Positions 21,779 to 34,800 of a DNA stretch of 64,000 nucleotides are shown here, one piece after another (the stretch's first letter is position 1; each line of letters begins with the position of its first letter). Source of the DNA: Triops longicaudatus (Eukaryota > Arthropoda > Branchiopoda > Notostraca > Triopsidae); the NCBI GenBank assembly GCA_022885665.1, contig JAGQDJ010000167.1:53526-117525 (forward strand). The letters are read 5' to 3'. The notes under the pieces are model-generated. The model worked only from the letters and a program-made list of their open reading frames with translations, was not told where the DNA came from and searched no databases. The translations under genes were made by a program, and so were the position numbers.

Positions 21779-24700
21779 AGTTTAAGCCCAGTTTTAAAAT
21801 CACCGTTGAATAAAGGAGATGAACCAGTGTCATTGCCTGACTTAATTAGCTTAGAATGACCATTTTGAAATCCGAAAAGCTTTTTTCTCGGATAAAGTCA
21901 TGAGCACTTCTAACATACTTAAAAACCTCAAAAATCCCCCACAGTGAAACTCTGTTTGCTCATCTTTTTCACACTTTGACTATACGGTGTGAGATCGCAA
22001 TTGGCCCTGGAGGAAACCTCCCACCAAACCCTCGAGTAAGAGTCAGGCTTTTGTTCGGCAGGTACAAAAATGTTCCCATCGTACGGCCTCTGCTTGGAAG
22101 GCGTAAAAAGCCAAGTAGAAAACCGCGCAGTCAACAAGACGAATTAATCACCCATGAACAGCGGCCTCTTGCACCTTTTTCTTAGGCGGCCAGGGGTGGT
22201 AAGTCACTGAGCCTCCTGGCCAATTGAGCCATTACCTAAGCCTGCCACAAGATATTAAGACCAACTACTTCCGGTTTGGATGATGTACGGCTACACCCGA
22301 GTGGCAGATGGGAAAGAAAAGAAGCGCTTCAGTTAAGGAAAAAGGAAGGATGTCGAACGCGAAAGGATGGGTATTAAACAGACACAGCAATTTTGTGACA
22401 AGGTGGTAATACACAGGTGGACGCTTGATTGCACCCCTTTGGGGGCTGTATGGGTGATTTCCGAAACATAGGTATGTGCTTATGGATTAACTGAGAAGTA
22501 TGGTTCTTGTTTACCACAAGTTGAAGAGTGACAACGAAACTGTTGTGAAACAAGAAAACATGTGTAGACCAAGGTACTGCTGTTTCAGTCTGCAACGACG
22601 AGGATTTCGCCTGTTGCCTTATTGGCGTTAAGCTGTACAGTATTTACCATTAGGTAGACAAGAACAGAGGGGGGAGTTGAAAGGGAAAATAAAGGGGTGG
22701 GGAGGACGCAACACCTATTAACACTCACACCTTTGTGGAATCTTCATTGCCTCTGCCAGAAATTCTGATCGCGCTTCTTAAATGGAGTGGTTTGACGGCA
22801 TGTGCTGGGCCTTACAATCTGGCTAGGTTCACGGAGCAATTTGTCACGTGGATGATTCAGCCTTCTGCAGTGAAATAAAAGACGCAGCCAAGTGTTGCTC
22901 TTTCCTGACACGGGCATACGTCGGTAAGTGACTCTTTACACCGTTGAAGATAGCTCTTTGTTAACTGTATTATCCTTGGGATTATACATCGTGGAAGGGC
23001 AGTACAAACTACTGCACGGTGGGAAGGACTAGAGTTGAGGTCCTGATGTTTGATCCCAAGCTTTGACGTGGTGTCATCTATCCACCGACGAGCTACCTTT
23101 AGGGATCCCTGCGATGACTTCCAGGCTGTTCCTGGCTCTGTCTAAGGGGATTGTTTTGCACTTCACCGCATTTTCACTGTGAATTCGTAATAAATGCGCT
23201 GCTCAGCGTTGAGGGCTTCATTATGCAAAAGCATTCTAACGGTTATGTTCGTTGGTATTAAATTACGGTATAATTTGTTTGTTTAAAGGCGATCGGTGTC
23301 GCTATGGCGGACTTTCCACTCCCCTAAAAATGTTGTCAGTTTCGTTTATGTGATAAGTTTTCTGAGAGCGTTTTAGACATAAACTGTTCGTGCACTGACC
23401 TCTTCCCGCGCCTCCACATTTCATTCAGTTCCATTGATGGATTTTCACTCTACAGCTCTGCGGATTTGCTTCCTCTACTTATTTCGTTGTATTTAAGAAC
23501 TGCTTCTAACAATTGTTTTCAGTTCACGCCTCGTAATCGAGTTAGCTGTTGCTGCAGATTCTCCCTTTCGTCGCCGCCCCATCAGCTGCTTCATTACACG
23601 GGGTGGGTAAAACTATTGTACACTGATCGAAAAGCCTTCTTCCCTCCGCCTTCTGATCTTTTATGAATTCCTTGACTCAACTGACAATCAGTTCTGTTGT
23701 CTCGTCTTTTTAAAATGCCTTGGATTAGTTAAGATAACGTTGTCGCCCCGAGTGCTTCTTGGTACCAATTCAAATGATTGGCAGCTCTGCGGATAAAATG
23801 GAAGATTGTGAAAACATGTGGTTTTCTTTTGACTTACGAGTGGCTTCTGTGAATATGCCGCATCCTGTGTGCTCCAATTCATTTGCTGTGTAGATTTTCT
23901 TAAAATTGCTGTACTTATTGTGTAAAACTAGTTTCGTTGTCAGACCGTCCGGGGACTAACATTTTCAGAAAAAAGTTTAGTTGTTTTACGTCAATTATAA
24001 AACGACATTTTCTGTAGGAAACAATGGCATTCAAAAAGCGCCAATTTTGCCATATTTTTTACTTTTGCAGAGAGCGGGATATGGCCAATCGATTCATATA
24101 CAAAATGGTGTTCGGAGTTCAAAGGGATAAGATAAGAAAAGAGCTGCAGGGAAAGAGGTTTAATTCGAACGCAGCTTATTATTGTAATTGACTGTACTAA
24201 TCGTAGGTCTTCGGTGATTTATAATAGAATTTGATCGGTTAATTGTGCGAATAATTCGCTTAATGGCGTAATGACAGAGCTTTCATTACTTGAACGGCTC
24301 AATTCCGCCATGGAAAAGGTAAGTCACGGTAACCTGGGACTCGATGGTTAACTACCGTTGGAAGGCACCTCTAAAGTAAACACATCGGTATGTTAAGACG
24401 CTAGAAAATTGCTTTGATTACCGCTAAAACTTACAACCTTAATTATATGTTGTATTTTCGTTAAGAAATGAATCACGGGCTGGTCCTCACGCTAGGGAAC
24501 CTTTGAGAAACGACTTTTACAAGTTAATTGTAACTGTAGGCTAAAGAGTGGAAAATTACCCAACCCAAAAAAATTATACGCCCCGACTGCAAACATTACG
24601 CTTATTGTAACAGTGTAATTAGCGCAGCATACGCACAGTCGCTACAGAGACAGTAACACAATTTGATCTTATTTTCCTTAATAAAAGAACTTGTTATTCT

Positions 24701-25490
24701 TTGTAATGACCTTTCGTCGTTGGGATTTTCTTTTTTTGTGTGTCTACTGAGCATTTTTTATTCCAACTCGCTAAGCATCTATTGTCAATACAACTCACTG
24801 CACTGCTTTACCATAATAATGGGCTAAATAACTTGGAAATGCGAAAATAAATGTTCAAGAAAATAGATTTCGTTAAGCAAATCTGTAGCGCGAAACACAT
24901 GGAATAAAATGTCAAAGCCGATTAATAAAGCCAAATTATTTTCAAGATGCGACAACCGGATTACGAAATAAATGCCCAGAGTGTTTCAGTTGGCAGGTTT
25001 TAAAATACACAACGTTAACACGCGTGCGCATCGTCTGTGTTGCAAACAGCCGAAAATCCTCACGTAACCTGAACCGGCGTAAAGAAATTAAGCTCCCATA
25101 AGAGGGGCGTGTCGTACCCATAAACTGCGATCGTTAAAAACGGGAAGGTGTAGCTTGCATCTCTTTTTTAAAATCCTTTTTAAATCTTAGCTTTGGAAAG
25201 TCTGCTGTTCTCTCTGCTGGTGTAAATGACCGAAAGTTCGGCAGTTTTTCTTTTCTTTTTCATGAAAGTTGACAGTAATGTTGGCTTATTGGAAATAACG
25301 CGCACAACTAGAGCTTACGAAAGCTGTCTGTTCTATGACGGTTTCCAGAAATTTTCTTGTCAGACAATAAGCTTCGAAAATAAAAATAAGTTTTAGGAAT
25401 GTTCTAATCACACAACAATGCCTTTAAAGTTCTAAAGCATTGAAGGCGTTTATAAAGAGTTTCAAAGTTATTTTGAAGGGCTTTTCAAGG
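21779..25490. other. Lbx-Tlx intergenic, no gene recognised
   Basis: The part 21930..22340 is GC-richer and shares AACCTCCCACCA (22015..22026) with the 7.18 kb family B copy. A T-box-type TCACACCTTTGTG lies at 22725..22737, and TAATGACAG at 24269..24277. No coding exon is supported. Confidence 0.4.
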
Positions 25491-25990
25491 CCAAGACCTA
25501 AGTTAGTTTAGTTAGATTAAGTGATTTAACGTTAGGCTAGGTTAAGTTAGCTTATATTGGTTTAAGGGAATTTACGTTTCAGTTTAATTTTAGAGGCAAA
25601 ATTAGGTTAAGTTTTGGGCAAATTAATATTTATTTCACCCTTTTCTGTGAAGAACCAACTCCGATCAACCAACTAAAATTTCAGTTGCATCGGATAACGG
25701 ACGTTTTCTGATAGACGATTTAGGATAATGGCACCAAAACTGCTGAGAAGTATTTGATTTGCCTAAATTAACCTACTTTAATCGCCAACAGCATTAAACT
25801 AAACTAACCTAATTTTAATTTTACCTTTAACTAGACTTAACCTTGAATTTAGAAGTATAATTAGCCCCAACGTAACCATAAACTTGACTAGCCTAACTTC
25901 ATTTTACCCAAAACAACCTTAAGTTGGACAAACATAGCTTAATTTTAACGTAACCTCACCTGAAAATACAGACTTAATGTAAGGTTTGAC
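25490..25990. repeat. TTAGG-like arrays in inverted arrangement
   Basis: G-rich units (GTTAGGCTAGGTTAAG) occupy 25500..25620. After about 140 bases of unique sequence, C-rich units (ACTAACCTAATTTT, GTAACCTCACC) occupy 25760..25980. The two halves have opposite strand orientation. Confidence 0.65.
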
Positions 25991-28226
25991 GTTATGTAAG
26001 GTTTAATCTGTTCACGAGTCACTTTAACCTTCTAATGAGTTGGACTAAAATGTGGTAAATTTGTAAGATTAACTTAACTTCTTTTCCTTAGCACCATTCA
26101 TGTATTTTCACTGTAGTAGTTCTGTGTTACTAAGTATAATACTAGTGGCGAAGCTAAAGTTATAGTTTAGGTTTGATGAGGCGATACTAGTTACGCTTAA
26201 ATTCTTGCGCGCAGTTACAAGTTCGTTGTGGCCTTTCCAGTGCATAAGGTTTGGTTAAAAAGAAAAAAATAATCGAGAAGCTCAGGTCTGTTGGCTCGCT
26301 TTTTTGTTTTTAGCCCTTGATCTATGCCAAACTCGACCTCATCACGCGAGGGTGACGTTTTCCCATTTTTCAGAATTGCTAACCAAGCCTTCCAGAAGTT
26401 CAAATATTTGCTGATCTTAATCGTTTAACACGGCCATAAAACTGCCGAACCCTGAAAGAAGCTAGGTTATGGTCTTGCACTCCCAACGCCAGGCCAACAA
26501 CAGCTTCGAAAGAACAAGGAAAGCAAGGAGAGAAGGAAGTGGCTGTAGGGGTTTCTGACGTCACAAGGGCGGCGAAGCGTCTTAATTAAGCTTGACTTCA
26601 CACCTTTGTGTCTGTTGGGGGTGCCCGGCTTTTACATCTTGCTCACCTTTTCCCGGATAGCAGTCGGAGATAACGCGAGAAAGAAAAAGGAGATGGCTAT
26701 AAGAACACTGGTGCCGCCTGTGATAAAGAGGCTGCACGTTTGACCTTTCGCCTCGCTAGTCTCCAATCAAGCACATAACGAGTAATCCCGTTGCTCCGTA
26801 ACTTTAGGGCGTCATATATATGCTCGGTGCATCATGCATGTGCCATGACATAAAAATACTGAAAAATCAGAAAAAAAGAGAAAGGATCAAAGGATGTGTT
26901 AAGCGGCACAGCACACATTCATCAACATACACACGCGCCCTGGCACTGGGCTGTATAAATCTTGTTAAAAACTCACGATGGCTTCTTTCCACGCCTGCTC
27001 TGCAGCTGCACAACGGGGCTAATTTGCTGCTTTTCATTCAGAGCAAGACCGCAATAGCAACCTTCATCTCCTTTTGGCAAGGCAGCCACAACGCCGCAGC
27101 GATGGCAACTCCTCCCCTTTGTGTACGCTGGACGCTGTTCGTCGTTGAATCCGGCACAAAACTGAATACGAGAATTCTTCCTACCGAAATCGTTGAAAGC
27201 TTGGAAAGGCGGAAGAAAAAGGTTGCGCTGTTTTACTTCGTGTGGGATTTTAGTATTTGCAGTTTACTGGACTTCTTTATATGACGTGATATACCGAAGA
27301 GTACTGCAATTGTAACACCTCGCGCTCTTCTAGTTTGCACGCAGACCATAGAAACTAAACTACCAATTTATGACCGCTGGATGTCTGCACTCAATTGAGA
27401 CATTTCGGTAAAAGCGTAAAACAAGGTCAAACTAGTTTGCAGACGAGACGCACCACAACCAGACACCTGTTGCAGGAAAAGTAACATCGTGCTGAAAGTG
27501 TTTTCCCATAAGAAAGTTTGCCAACCAAAATTTTCACTGCACTCTCAACTTGCCATAATGAGAATTTGCAGCTACAGTCACAGTGAGTATTGGTCATTCT
27601 GTCTCTATCAATAAATAGTACAACTGAAAGAAAAGTCGAATTATGAACAGAAAAATGCAACGGTGGTAAAGGCGCCATTCTCAAACGCCACAAGGTTACA
27701 ATTTCGAAGTGCTTCAAATCGACAGTATTTTGTTTTCCTTATACATGTCAACCTCTCCTTAGCATGTTAAACTTAAATTAATTCCGTTTTCTGTTTTCCT
27801 GTTGGCTTTCCTCATACGTGACATTTCATTGTTGAAGGAGACGGTGCACCTGAGCTAGGAACTACGCAGTCCTATAGATGGTGTTACAATCACATTGCGT
27901 TTTCCATTGCTTCCCCACTCCATCGAACGTTTTTACGTCGAGAGAACGGAAATTGGCAAAAACTAGTTAGGTCACAACTTGAAAACAAATTGCCGGATTG
28001 CAATCCTATTTTAATTGAAGATTCATTTAAAAAAATAATCTCGAGCCTGGAGAAGCCATATTTAAAAAAAAATATTTCCCAAATAATGTAAAAGTTTGGA
28101 TCCATTTTGCGAAATTATATATTGAAATCTCACGAAAAGCTAAAAAGCACTTGAAAAGCGTTTGTTTTCTCACGAAGGGTTTACTTGTTTCACAAGAAAC
28201 TTTTTTATGACCAGCTTGCATTGTTC

Positions 28227-28259
28227 GACACAGCAGTGATTTTTGTCATGCTCAAAGAA
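28227..28259 (+). repeat. Repeat family D, copy 1
   Basis: A 33-base segment (GACACAGCAGTGATTTTTGT, then CATGCTCAAAGAA) matches 41317..41349 at about 27 of 33 positions. Similarity outside it is weak. Confidence 0.4.
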
Positions 28260-28734
28260 CTCATTGTTCACAAATTACGATTTTTGTTACAAGTGATGAT
28301 CGTCACAATTGGCGCTAGTTTCCTAGGCTTAACTTCGTTTCCTTTTTTTTGTGTGTCTTAGGAAGAATTATTTCAGCGTCGACATTTGCTTTCATTCTCC
28401 TTTACGGATGTGTTTCGATTTCGAGTACATTTTTCCTCCTTTTAAAGCAAAGACTACGGAAGTGAAAAAGGCTAAAGGTGAAAAGGAAAGGTGAAAAGAT
28501 AGTGTTTTTGATACTTTTTTTCTAAAGCTAACTATAATCAGATTTTCTTTCTTCACAAATGATTTCGTTGGTCGAAGACTTTAACAAAGTTTGTAGATAT
28601 ACTTAACTGGTCTCGGTCTAACTTACTTTGAATAACCTAAGTTTTCTGTAAATTCAATCATATTAGCTTTTTCGGATAAGAAATTCCCTTTCTCTAAAAG
28701 AGTGTTATTTCGGTAGAATTTCGTTGAAACGAGC

Positions 28735-28870
28735 CCTTTTTTAATTTATAACGGACTATAGTGAATGGCTCTCCAAAGTTTCGTGGTCCGTAAAACGACT
28801 GATATAACGAACTTTGAACACACCAGAATCATTTTTCTGCTCGTACGAGGTTCGCTATGTAGAGAATCTA
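28735..28870. mobile_element. Decayed pogo/Tigger-like DNA transposon fragment
   Basis: The text GTAGAATTTCGTTGAAACGA, then TATAACGGAC, ATATAACGAACTTTG and a closing TACGAGGTTCGCTATGTAGAG resembles the terminal inverted repeats of pogo-like elements (CAGTAGAACCTCGTTATA...). A similar string is at 44340. No transposase frame is left. The family assignment rests on memory of terminal repeat style and is tentative. Confidence 0.3.
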
Positions 28871-29431
28871 ATGTTATATTTTTTTTTACCGTATTTATGT
28901 CGAAGCTTGCGAGTACAATTATTCCACCTCATTAGGCCCTGGGCCTTCGTGACTACGAGAAGCCAAAAGAAAAAAAGGCTGATATAATATAGAAGTACCC
29001 CGTCCCGTGTAGCCTATAAAGCTGTCCGCAGTTAAGTAGATGCAAAAATCTGGCAACGCTTTATTTATGAACTCATTTACGATGCGTTACGCAGCGCGAG
29101 ATTGACGGTTTGTGACTAGTCTGACATTCTATTCTGACGCAACAACATGAAGATTATGGACAAGTTGTGTTCTCTTGTACAAGAGGTGAAGAGCCAAAGT
29201 TTTCTTTGCGGTTGATTCCGAGGCGCGAGGCGAAAGAAAAAGTTTTCGAGTTTTCACACCTGGCCAAGCGACTTTGTATTTCCTTTTCCTGGAGCCGCCA
29301 ACGCCAATTCATTAACGAGTGTGAGTAATAGCTTTATTATTCTCCTCCTTCTCCCTCATCTTCGCTTTTGCTGGTATTGTTTATGGGCCCGGTTCGGTCG
29401 CAAGTCATGTTTCTAACCGAGCAGATCCTTT

Positions 29432-29641
29432 ATGGACGAGAGCAACAAGAAAGTGGCCGTACCGATGATGAAAAGTCGTCGCCTCCTCTTTAATCCCGGG
29501 CCCGATTCATGCGAAATAGATTACAGCTTGTCTTCATCAGGTGGCGTTTATGCGCCTCATTCACGCTACGACCAATTTCACGAGCCAAGTAACGGTGATG
29601 TCGCCATTTCGGACTTGGAATTCCGCTGCATTGTGTCTTAA
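29432..29641 (+). other. Candidate small ORF or exon, 69 codons, unknown function
   Basis: The ATG frame has balanced, coding-like codon choice (many C/G third positions) in an AT-rich neighbourhood and avoids low complexity. It includes MMKSRRLLFNPGPDSCEIDY and ends FRCIVS. An in-frame TAA at 29414..29416 precedes it. No family is recognised and no neighbouring exon could be joined convincingly. It could be a small protein, an exon of an unseen gene, or a conserved regulatory element. Confidence 0.3.
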
Positions 29642-30054
29642 TGCCAACTTAATCAAGGTGATAAATACGTTTAAAGACTATGTCGTAAACAACGAGATGA
29701 AATTGTGAAATACAAAAGAAACCTTTCGAAGGTTGCTTTTTTCGGGAGGAGTTTGAAGCATTTTCGGACATTTTCTGGTCTCGTGGTTGAGCTAATGGGA
29801 CAGGCATTATTTTAGAGAGCAACAAGTATTCGCGTGAAAGGCGTCGTAAACCCTTTCTTTTTAAGGCGGATGTGGAGAACATAAATTTAGGTGTTCGCTT
29901 GGCCAGTCTTTGTTGCGAATGTCGCGTCAAAGTAGCAAAAAAGGGGGATAAAGTTGTTGCGTTTACAGACAAACAGTATGTTTACAATGAAGTAGCAAAA
30001 ATAACTCGAGAAAGGTGGACAAGGCTGTTCTCATTAACTTCTCAACAGCTTTCG

Positions 30055-30720
30055 TCCAAGAAGTCCCACAACGTCCTAGAAGTTCCACAACGTAGTAAAA
30101 TTCGACAAAAATTGAAGCGACGTTGTTCACAGAAGCAGATTTAAATAGTTTTTCAGTCCGATTTTCCTTACAAACGGCTTCATCATCCGAATGATTTAAA
30201 AATGTTTTTAAAATTGTTGGGAAGTTATTCACTACTCAAAAGCACTGAAGACTCATTTGAAGTTATGTTAGCTTAAATTAAGTTAGGTTTGTCTCACTCA
30301 AGGCCAGGTTGGGGAAAAAAATGTTATTTTAGACTTGCTTTAGGTTAGAAAAAGACGAATAAAGATATGCTAGTCAATTTTAAGGTTAAGTTAGCTTCAA
30401 AAGAAGTTAGGTTTCGTTAGCTAAGGGTTAGCTCAGTCAAGGTGAGGTCGGGAAAAACTAAGGTAGTTTAGCCTTGTTCATGGTTAGGATAGGTCGCATT
30501 CAGTTACATAAGTCTGGTTAAGTGTTGGGCTAGCTGAAATTCTTATTAATTCAGGTTTGTTTAATATAAGGTTAAATTAGCTAATATTAAGTAAGGTTAA
30601 TATAGTTCGATGCGACAATCTTTGTGATCGGCTCCATAGCCAAATGTGAAAGAGTTTTAGGGTAACACTATCGAGCTGCAATGCTTGAACGGAACGAAAA
30701 AGCGAAGAACGAAAACAGAC
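30055..30720 (+). repeat. Repeat family A copy with internal TTAGG-like array
   Basis: The left block has GTTGTTCACAGAAGCAG (about 30124), ACGGCTTCATCATCCGAAT (about 30175) and AGCACTGAAGACTCATTTGA (about 30240). These align with GTTGTTCACAGAAACAT, ACGGCTTCATTACCCGAAG and GGCACTGAAGACTAATTTGA of the 3.5 kb copy. About 330 bases of GTTAGG-like units follow. The right block GTGATCGGCTCCATAGCC (about 30632) corresponds to the right block at 4.1 kb. Confidence 0.7.
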
Positions 30721-31180
30721 TTGGCACGGCAGTAGCCGTGCTTCCGTTTCTATTGAGTAATGCAGGTATATACTGACGTTTCCGCGTGATTTTCTTTACT
30801 TCTAATAAACACTTTGTGAATTTATAAACGAGAGCATTAGCTGTAGTCCCGTTTTAATAGTCCCCTGCATCGATTTAAAGGGTGTATTCGGCTCCGTCAG
30901 AATACTGGAATACTGGCGGCGAGAATGTGCGAAATCCGACATTAGACGCTAATTTGTGCTGGTAAACAAACAATGAAACACAACAGCCCGGCATATCTAC
31001 TCTGATTTTGTTTTGACAAGCTTGGCAAGTCCATGAGAAAGTTCAATTACGAGAAATCATCATGGCTCTTTTCTACTACACGCCCCGTAAAATTAGTGCT
31101 TTATTACAGTCGCCTTTTCTCAGACCCAAGACATTTCTAGTGAAACTTTTGTGCTAGGTAGGTTCAACAGAGTTAGATGA
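30721..31180. other. Intergenic, nothing recognised
   Basis: AT-rich sequence without coding signal or obvious repeat landmark. Confidence 0.4.
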
Positions 31181-31189
31181 GCTAGAATT

Positions 31190-31500
31190 AATAAGAATTT
31201 CGAGAAAAAACGTCATCACTAGTCAACACTAGCTTAACTAACCTAACCTAAATTAATATCTTTATTTATTTCTATCTTTATGTAAATTTATATATCTTAT
31301 ATATCTTTATCTTTATAGAAATTAAGTTAATTTCATTAAGTTAGGTTGAGCGAAGAAAAAGTCTGGCTACGCTATGTTAGGTTGGCAACGTTTCAGTTAG
31401 GCTAGTTTCGGTTAGGCTAAAGTATGTTAGGACATGCTTACGTACTCAATTAAGGTAGGTAGACCTATAGGCTTAGTCAGGCTAGGTTCAGCTATGTCGA
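31190..31500. repeat. TTAGG-like arrays, strand switch
   Basis: C-rich units (CTTAACTAACCTAACC, about 31230..31250) are followed by a TATCTTTAT-rich stretch and then G-rich units (GTTAGGTTGAG, GTTAGGCTAG) to about 31500. Confidence 0.6.
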
Positions 31501-31781
31501 AAGTATGTGTAATTGTATTCAATTGGACATTATTTTCAACGAAAAAGCGCGTTTTGTCTTTCTTATCTATTTCTTATTTACAGTGAACTGTTTTAACTTA
31601 CTTTTATTAAGTGCATTAATTAAAATCCTCTACTAAGTAAGCAGCATAGACTCACGATAGATGGCTACTTGAGACGGACGATCCTTTCCAAGGTATTTTT
31701 TCTCATTATTTTTTTTTTTACACGACGGAAACATGAATGCAATATTTTACTTTCCATATAATAAAGAGCAATGCAAAAAGC

Positions 31782-31804
31782 AAAAAAAAAAAAAAAAAAA
31801 AAAA
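31782..31804. repeat. Poly-A tract (23 A)
   Basis: The tract is an uninterrupted A run. It is not preceded by any recognisable retroposed sequence and is probably simple-sequence expansion. Confidence 0.9.
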
Positions 31805-31809
31805 GCCAA

Positions 31810-34800
31810 GTCTAACGTAAAAACGAAAAGAAAATGAAATAAAAATGAGTAGATAAATGCGTGTCTCGCAGCGACCTAAGGAAACAAAAGCTAAGGCGCT
31901 ATCAAGTGGCAACATTTTTGGCCAACAATGTGCTACTTGCAAAAGATAAGGAAAAGTATGTATGAGATTCACAAAGACTGGCAGTGAGGCTAAAAGAAGC
32001 GGCAAGCAAGTAGCAATAGAAGAACGCGAAATTAGACGTGACAGTGGAGATTGGACTGGGCGGTTGAAAAACAAGCGTTCCGCGCAGAGGAGTCGGCAGC
32101 CTTTTGCATGACCATATAAGGTCGGATCATTAGCACAGGTGGCTCCAGGCGACGGCAGCGCAATCCTTACGTCGCTCCAACCTTCTCCCCAAATCCAACA
32201 GCCCGCGCTTTTTTGTCACTCGGCACCGGTTTCAGTTTTTCTAGCCCGGTTTTTGTGGCAAGATAACCTACTCTAGTGAAAAGCTTCCTAGACAACCCTG
32301 CTGTCACTTTTTATCTTTTTATATTGCCAATAAATGAGACATGCCGCTGATCTGTTGTTTAACCAGACCATGACGAATGCTTTCTTATCAAAAGTGCCGC
32401 AAACCGCATCATCAATCTTCAGCAACGCCCACTCTGCTTTAAGGCTTATTACACAAAGCTCACGTTAAGTAAAAATAAATAAATACTACCAGACGTGCGG
32501 TGCTAAACAACAACAAGAAAGAAATTAAACGGCAGAGCCCTTCATTGTCGAAACATACTGGACTGCATTTGGCTGCACAGCCAAACCATGCTTTTAGTTA
32601 CTCTGAGTTTCCCTAGGTGGCGGCGCTTACCGGTTTCAAACAAAAAATCCCCAATATATTACGGCCCAACTCGGTGCACAAAGTAAACTCTTTGGCTACC
32701 TATAATAGTAACTCATAACGAGCTTCATTATATCAAATAAAATTTATTTAAATTTAGTATATTTATAGTTAAAGTGTGAGAAACCGCCTAATAATCTAGT
32801 AAGCTTACAAGTCAGCGTAAATCTAACTGCCGCCATGTAACAGTAAACCTGACTTCTTTTCCCAAGCATTCTTACCGTTCTAACAAGTCAATTTAATTGT
32901 AGAAAGACTTCATTTTGAGGTTAGTCCGTCCATGAACAACAGCCGACGATATACATCAACAGTTGTAATTACCAAATGCTCCATGAAAGTTAAATGCACA
33001 GTTCCGTGCTGTATTTTCTAGCCATGTTTTCCCTAGTTTCTAGTAAAAGCTCTTACTTTGTTAGACAACTAATCAAGTAAAATCTGTGATCAAGCTCGAC
33101 TCTCTAATATTCTAAGGCTTGTTTGTCATGATATTAATCTGACATGAAATTATGCCTGAACAGTACATCGCATTATTAGAGAGCATCCAAACTGTGACAA
33201 ACGCATTTTTAGCTCTGCTTCTCGAAAACTACATTGGAAAGCTTCGAACATTGCCGTCAGGAGTTTTCGGTAAAGTACTCAGTATCTACTGGACAGTCGC
33301 CTTAATGATTACCGCTTAATTCGCCATTGCAGGTTAAGCTAGGCCGGGACCTGAAGTAGTGTTTATTTACACGTCTGTTTAGTAGTCTTCGCTCTTATTT
33401 TCGTTTTTAATCTTCTTGGACTGAATTTTTGTTTCATCGAAAATTTTAATTTCGTCGGGTAATGGGTAATCGGCAATTTTGGGCTTTGAGCTCAAAACTG
33501 TTGTGAAGCAGTGAGTTAGAGAAATGCTTTGCGTTGAACTGTGACTCTGTAATTTGAAAAACAAACGCCCAAGCCCAAAACAAACTGATTTCCTACCGCA
33601 GATTAATGAACAACGCTGTTACAATCGTCCATGTGATCAGTCCCACTTTAACTTCCGGAACTTGCACTTCAACCTAGCAACGAGCCTTGCTTGTCTTAAT
33701 TACCCTTATTTCCACAATTACTAACGACATCTAATAGTACCCACATTCTCGTTTGTCCTCCTTTGATTCAACTTTACTTTTCCTTCCCTTACGGACACCA
33801 GAAACGCCATCATTGTTGGTGTAATCGTTAGTCACGGAATCCCCCGAAAGGCCTCCTAGACCTAAGAGACACCTCGATTAGACAAGGAACAGAACACATA
33901 CAAGGTTTACTTTAATGGTCCCGCTTATTAGCTTTGTTGGTTTTAGCCTTTTTCCTCCCCTTAACTAACTTCCGGCCGTTCACCATTTCTAATGAATTTC
34001 GATAATGGAATAGTGCTGCTAATGACACAAAAGCTAAGCCCCGCCCTCAGGTCACCTACATCTGCCAGTAGAGATTTTAAAGTTGGGTTTCAAAATCCTG
34101 CGCTTTCGAAGAAGAATGGTTAGTTTGACTTGTATACAAGTGGTTATTTAATTCTAAAGGGCTTAAAGCAATAGGCAGGCACGCTGAAGGGAGAAAGAAA
34201 TAATAACTATGTCTTGTCTCAGTCTAGTGTTTTCACACCTTGCCAGTCGCTGTGAAAACGTGCGAGGTTTTCTTGTCGTCCATGATTACAGCCCGCGTTG
34301 TCGGCACCATACATACAGCTAACAATAACTGTGATCGATGTGTTATTGAGTTTCGAGTTCTGATCTGCTATTTAGTGTTTAGCAAGGCACCAAAAGACCC
34401 TGTCAAGCTGTGAAATAATGACGATATACAAGTCAATAAACACCTGGCTTTCAAACCACCCAGCGTTAAAGCACGGATCAAGCCTCAAATCAGACCTATT
34501 GTTGTGATATGGCGGGAAGGAGAAAACACGAAAATACACCCCAGGAGTAACTCAGGTTTAGTAATAGAAATCTGTACCTGGCATGGATAGAACACCTTTA
34601 ATGGCTATCGAGGTACCGCCCAGGAACATCACCTACAGGTCGTTCCCATGAAACGTATGTTTTCGGTATAGCAAAGACAGGCGTTTCACGGAATTACAGA
34701 CTTCACTGCGCTGGAAGAGCAATTGAGTTAAGCCGCAACAAAGGATTCGGCCTAATTCAAGAGGTCGTGAATTTTCCAGTGGTGACACCAAAGGGCACAA

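Larger units (their letters stand above)
25991..30050. other. Lbx-Tlx intergenic, no certain gene; candidate regulatory island 26.4-27.1 kb
   Basis: A GC-richer island at about 26440..27130 contains CTTAATTAAG followed by TCACACCTTTGTG (26598..26610). It overlaps a 154-codon open frame (26820..27284) without recognisable domain. T-box-type TCACACCT recurs at 29254..29261. The island's composition suggests an enhancer or an unmethylated element rather than coding sequence. Confidence 0.35.

Noticed and set aside
26820..27284. 154-codon frame as a gene
   Set aside because: No domain, no splice context and mixed composition. It overlaps a candidate regulatory island, so chance is more likely.
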